NCBI GenBank assembly: GCA_001931905.2
Contig: MSJI02000444.1
Coordinates: 1-46,375 of the forward strand
Reading direction: 5' to 3'
Source: Cladosporium sp. IMV 00045
Taxonomy: Eukaryota > Ascomycota > Dothideomycetes > Cladosporiales > Cladosporiaceae
Length of the DNA: 46,375 bases
Positions within the stretch are counted from its first letter, which is position 1. Each line of letters begins with the position of its first letter. Below the pieces are notes generated by a model, which made no database searches, was not told the DNA's origin, and worked only from the letters and a program-made list of their open reading frames with translations. Positions 44,812-46,375 of this stretch are shown here, in pieces. Position numbers and translations under genes: made by a program.

Positions 44812-46326
44812 TCACCCCCAAATACTCCTCTTCCTCTCCACATCCTCCTCCTCCACACACCCCTCGAACCAGGGACTCCTCAGCGCGTCGCCAATGGTCC
44901 ACCTCAAATCGACATCGAGCTCCAAACACCCCCTGACGAGCTCGATCGCGCCCTCCGAGCCCGCAGCCGCCTGCCGCAGAGCATCCACGTCGAAATCCGA
45001 GTGCATGATGAGCTCGACGGTTTTGCTCGGCATGGCGTGGCGGAAGGGCAGGTCGCCGGTGCAGAGGGCGTAGACGACGACGCCGAAGGCCCAGACGTCT
45101 CCCGCGGTTTCGTACAATTTGCGGTTGACGGTCAGGCCTTTCGGGGACGCGTACTCGAGCGTGCCGATCACTGAAGAGGTGGTGCGGAGGTGCTCGCGCG
45201 TGTTGTTGCTGTGGCTGGAATGCATGCCGAGCGTGCCGTCGTCGAGTTGCTCGCTGGTGTGGTCGTCCATGCTGCCGCTGTGGAGGAAGTCTGCGAGGCC
45301 GAAGTCGCAGAGGCGCAGGTTGCCGCCTTCGGTGTCGGCGTTGGGGCCGGAAAGGTCGACGAGGCAGTTTTCCAGTTTGATGTCGCGGTGGCACACGCGG
45401 ATGTCTTCGTGGAGGTAACGTAGTGCGCAAGCGAGCTGGTAGGCGTAGCGGTGTGCGAGAGAGCCGTCCAGTCCTTTTGAGCCGCCGTTGCTTGCGGCCA
45501 ATGTCCGCTGCTTGGCCACCAGGTCGAACAGGGAGCCACCAACGTTTAGATCCATGACGCAGAAAGTAGCAAAATCTGTGTCGTACACAGCGTGTAGGCT
45601 GAGGATGTTGCGGTGGCTGAGATATCGCCAGACGGAAACTTCATGTTCGAGTTCCTGTTGGGCTTTCTCGTTTTCATCTTCGTTCTGACCCTGGACCTGC
45701 TTGCGAACAATTTTGACGGCTCTAATGATGCTATCTCCAGTCCTTGGGTTGAATGAGTGAACTTCCTTAACAACGCCGAAGCCACCACGATTCACTGTCC
45801 GACCGATGATGTATTCGTTATTCAATCCGATCGACTGGCCCTCGTCGTCAGGCTTGGGCTCGACTTGAGCAGGCTCGGAGGTAGCATCGCGGTTATTCCA
45901 TGACGACAAGAATGCATGCGCGGGACTAGCAGACATTTGATTCGGATCGCCAGAACGGCGCGACGATCTTCTTGAACTGGAGCCCATTCCAGGGATTCTG
46001 GAAGCACGTCCCATACGTAGCGATCGTGTACTCGAATTTCTACTAAGAGGATTGTTGCCATCGTACGTGGGTGACATGAGCGGCGAGGTGATATGATCCA
46101 TGGCCCGGTCAAGCGAATGGTCTACCTTTTGTGCTTCGGGGATTGTTTGCGGCGACACGGTGAGTTTGCTGGCGAGACTATCAAGTGACGTGGTCATGTT
46201 GGACTCTGACGACGAGGGCGATGAGGGACCTGGTGAAGCTACATGATCAGGCGTCAGACTAGGAGGAAATGTCCTCGATCCGTATGTCGGGGAGGCTGCT
46301 ATGGGCACTGCCTGGCTGCTTGACAT
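44812..46326 (-). CDS. Serine/threonine protein kinase (5' end may lie outside the window)
   Basis: Intronless over 504 residues from the first visible ATG, and the frame stays open from there to the window edge, so the true start may be upstream. The first 165 residues are Ser/Pro-rich and likely disordered and phosphorylated. The kinase domain follows: glycine loop V-N-R-G-G-F-G-V-V (first Gly replaced by Asn), ATP lysine in R-A-V-K-I-V, catalytic V-C-H-R-D-I-K-L-E-N, D-F-G in L-C-D-F-G-L-A-D-F, and D-V-W-A-F-G-V. The activation segment ends G-T-L-E-Y-A-S-P-K, with Lys where the APE glutamate is usual. A 40-residue Ser/His-rich insertion sits between DFG and that point. All catalytic residues are present, so activity is expected. 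Subfamily not assigned. Confidence 0.9.
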   Translation of the reverse strand: MSSSQAVPIAASPTYGSRTFPPSLTPDHVASPGPSSPSSSESNMTTSLDSLASKLTVSPQTIPEAQKVDHSLDRAMDHITSPLMSPTYDGNNPLSRNSSTRSLRMGRASRIPGMGSSSRRSSRRSGDPNQMSASPAHAFLSSWNNRDATSEPAQVEPKPDDEGQSIGLNNEYIIGRTVNRGGFGVVKEVHSFNPRTGDSIIRAVKIVRKQVQGQNEDENEKAQQELEHEVSVWRYLSHRNILSLHAVYDTDFATFCVMDLNVGGSLFDLVAKQRTLAASNGGSKGLDGSLAHRYAYQLACALRYLHEDIRVCHRDIKLENCLVDLSGPNADTEGGNLRLCDFGLADFLHSGSMDDHTSEQLDDGTLGMHSSHSNNTREHLRTTSSVIGTLEYASPKGLTVNRKLYETAGDVWAFGVVVYALCTGDLPFRHAMPSKTVELIMHSDFDVDALRQAAAGSEGAIELVRGCLELDVDLRWTIGDALRSPWFEGCVEEEDVERKRSIWG

Positions 46327-46375
46327 CGGAGCGTGGGATAGGGGGCCCCGCGTCCGGCTCGCTGTTGCTTCGCCT

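Overview
The window looks like nuclear DNA of a filamentous ascomycete (Pezizomycotina, possibly Dothideomycetes). Genes have short GT-AG introns, mostly about 47-132 nt with CTRAY-like branch points. The left edge has lost almost all CpA and TpG, the mark of repeat-induced point mutation (RIP). Several products belong to fungal families: RTA1, CBM1 xylanase, AA9 LPMO, WSC proteins and a phosducin-like protein. No bacterial, plasmid or phage features were seen. I built exon models by hand from reading frame, splice sites and protein family.

Layout. 0-4 kb: RIP-decayed repeat, then a hemerythrin-like gene with a one-base frame problem, then gene-poor DNA with possible relics. 4-11.5 kb: cytochrome P450 (+), Cys-rich surface protein with one membrane span (-), FMN-dependent 2-hydroxy-acid oxidase (+), ankyrin protein (-). 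12-18 kb: AA9 LPMO with a long Ser-rich and Trp/Gln-rich tail (-), RTA1-like membrane protein (-), multi-pass membrane protein (+). 18.9-27.8 kb is a conserved core: phosducin-like protein (-), G-protein beta subunit (-), APC13 (-) and ribosomal protein S29/uS14 (+). 28.7-32.3 kb: MFS anion transporter (-) and GFA-domain protein (-). 32.7-41.9 kb is a plant-cell-wall block: GH11 xylanase with CBM1 (-), divergent CE5 acetylxylan esterase (+), sugar/inositol transporter (-), and a secreted protein with three WSC domains fused to a peroxidase (-). 42.5-46.4 kb: Pmp3-type small membrane protein with a His-rich tail (-), and a Ser/Thr kinase (-) whose reading frame runs open to the window edge.

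How genes fit together. Xylanase and acetylxylan esterase act on the same polymer, the transporter could import a product, and the LPMO and WSC-peroxidase add oxidative activity. The phosducin-like protein is a known folding partner of G beta-gamma, and its gene lies next to the G beta gene on the same strand. The most unusual signal is a shared tail: the AA9 LPMO and the CE5 esterase, unrelated folds 22 kb apart, both end in a Ser-rich linker plus a Gly/Asn/Gln/Trp segment containing the identical octapeptide QGGNQWGQ.
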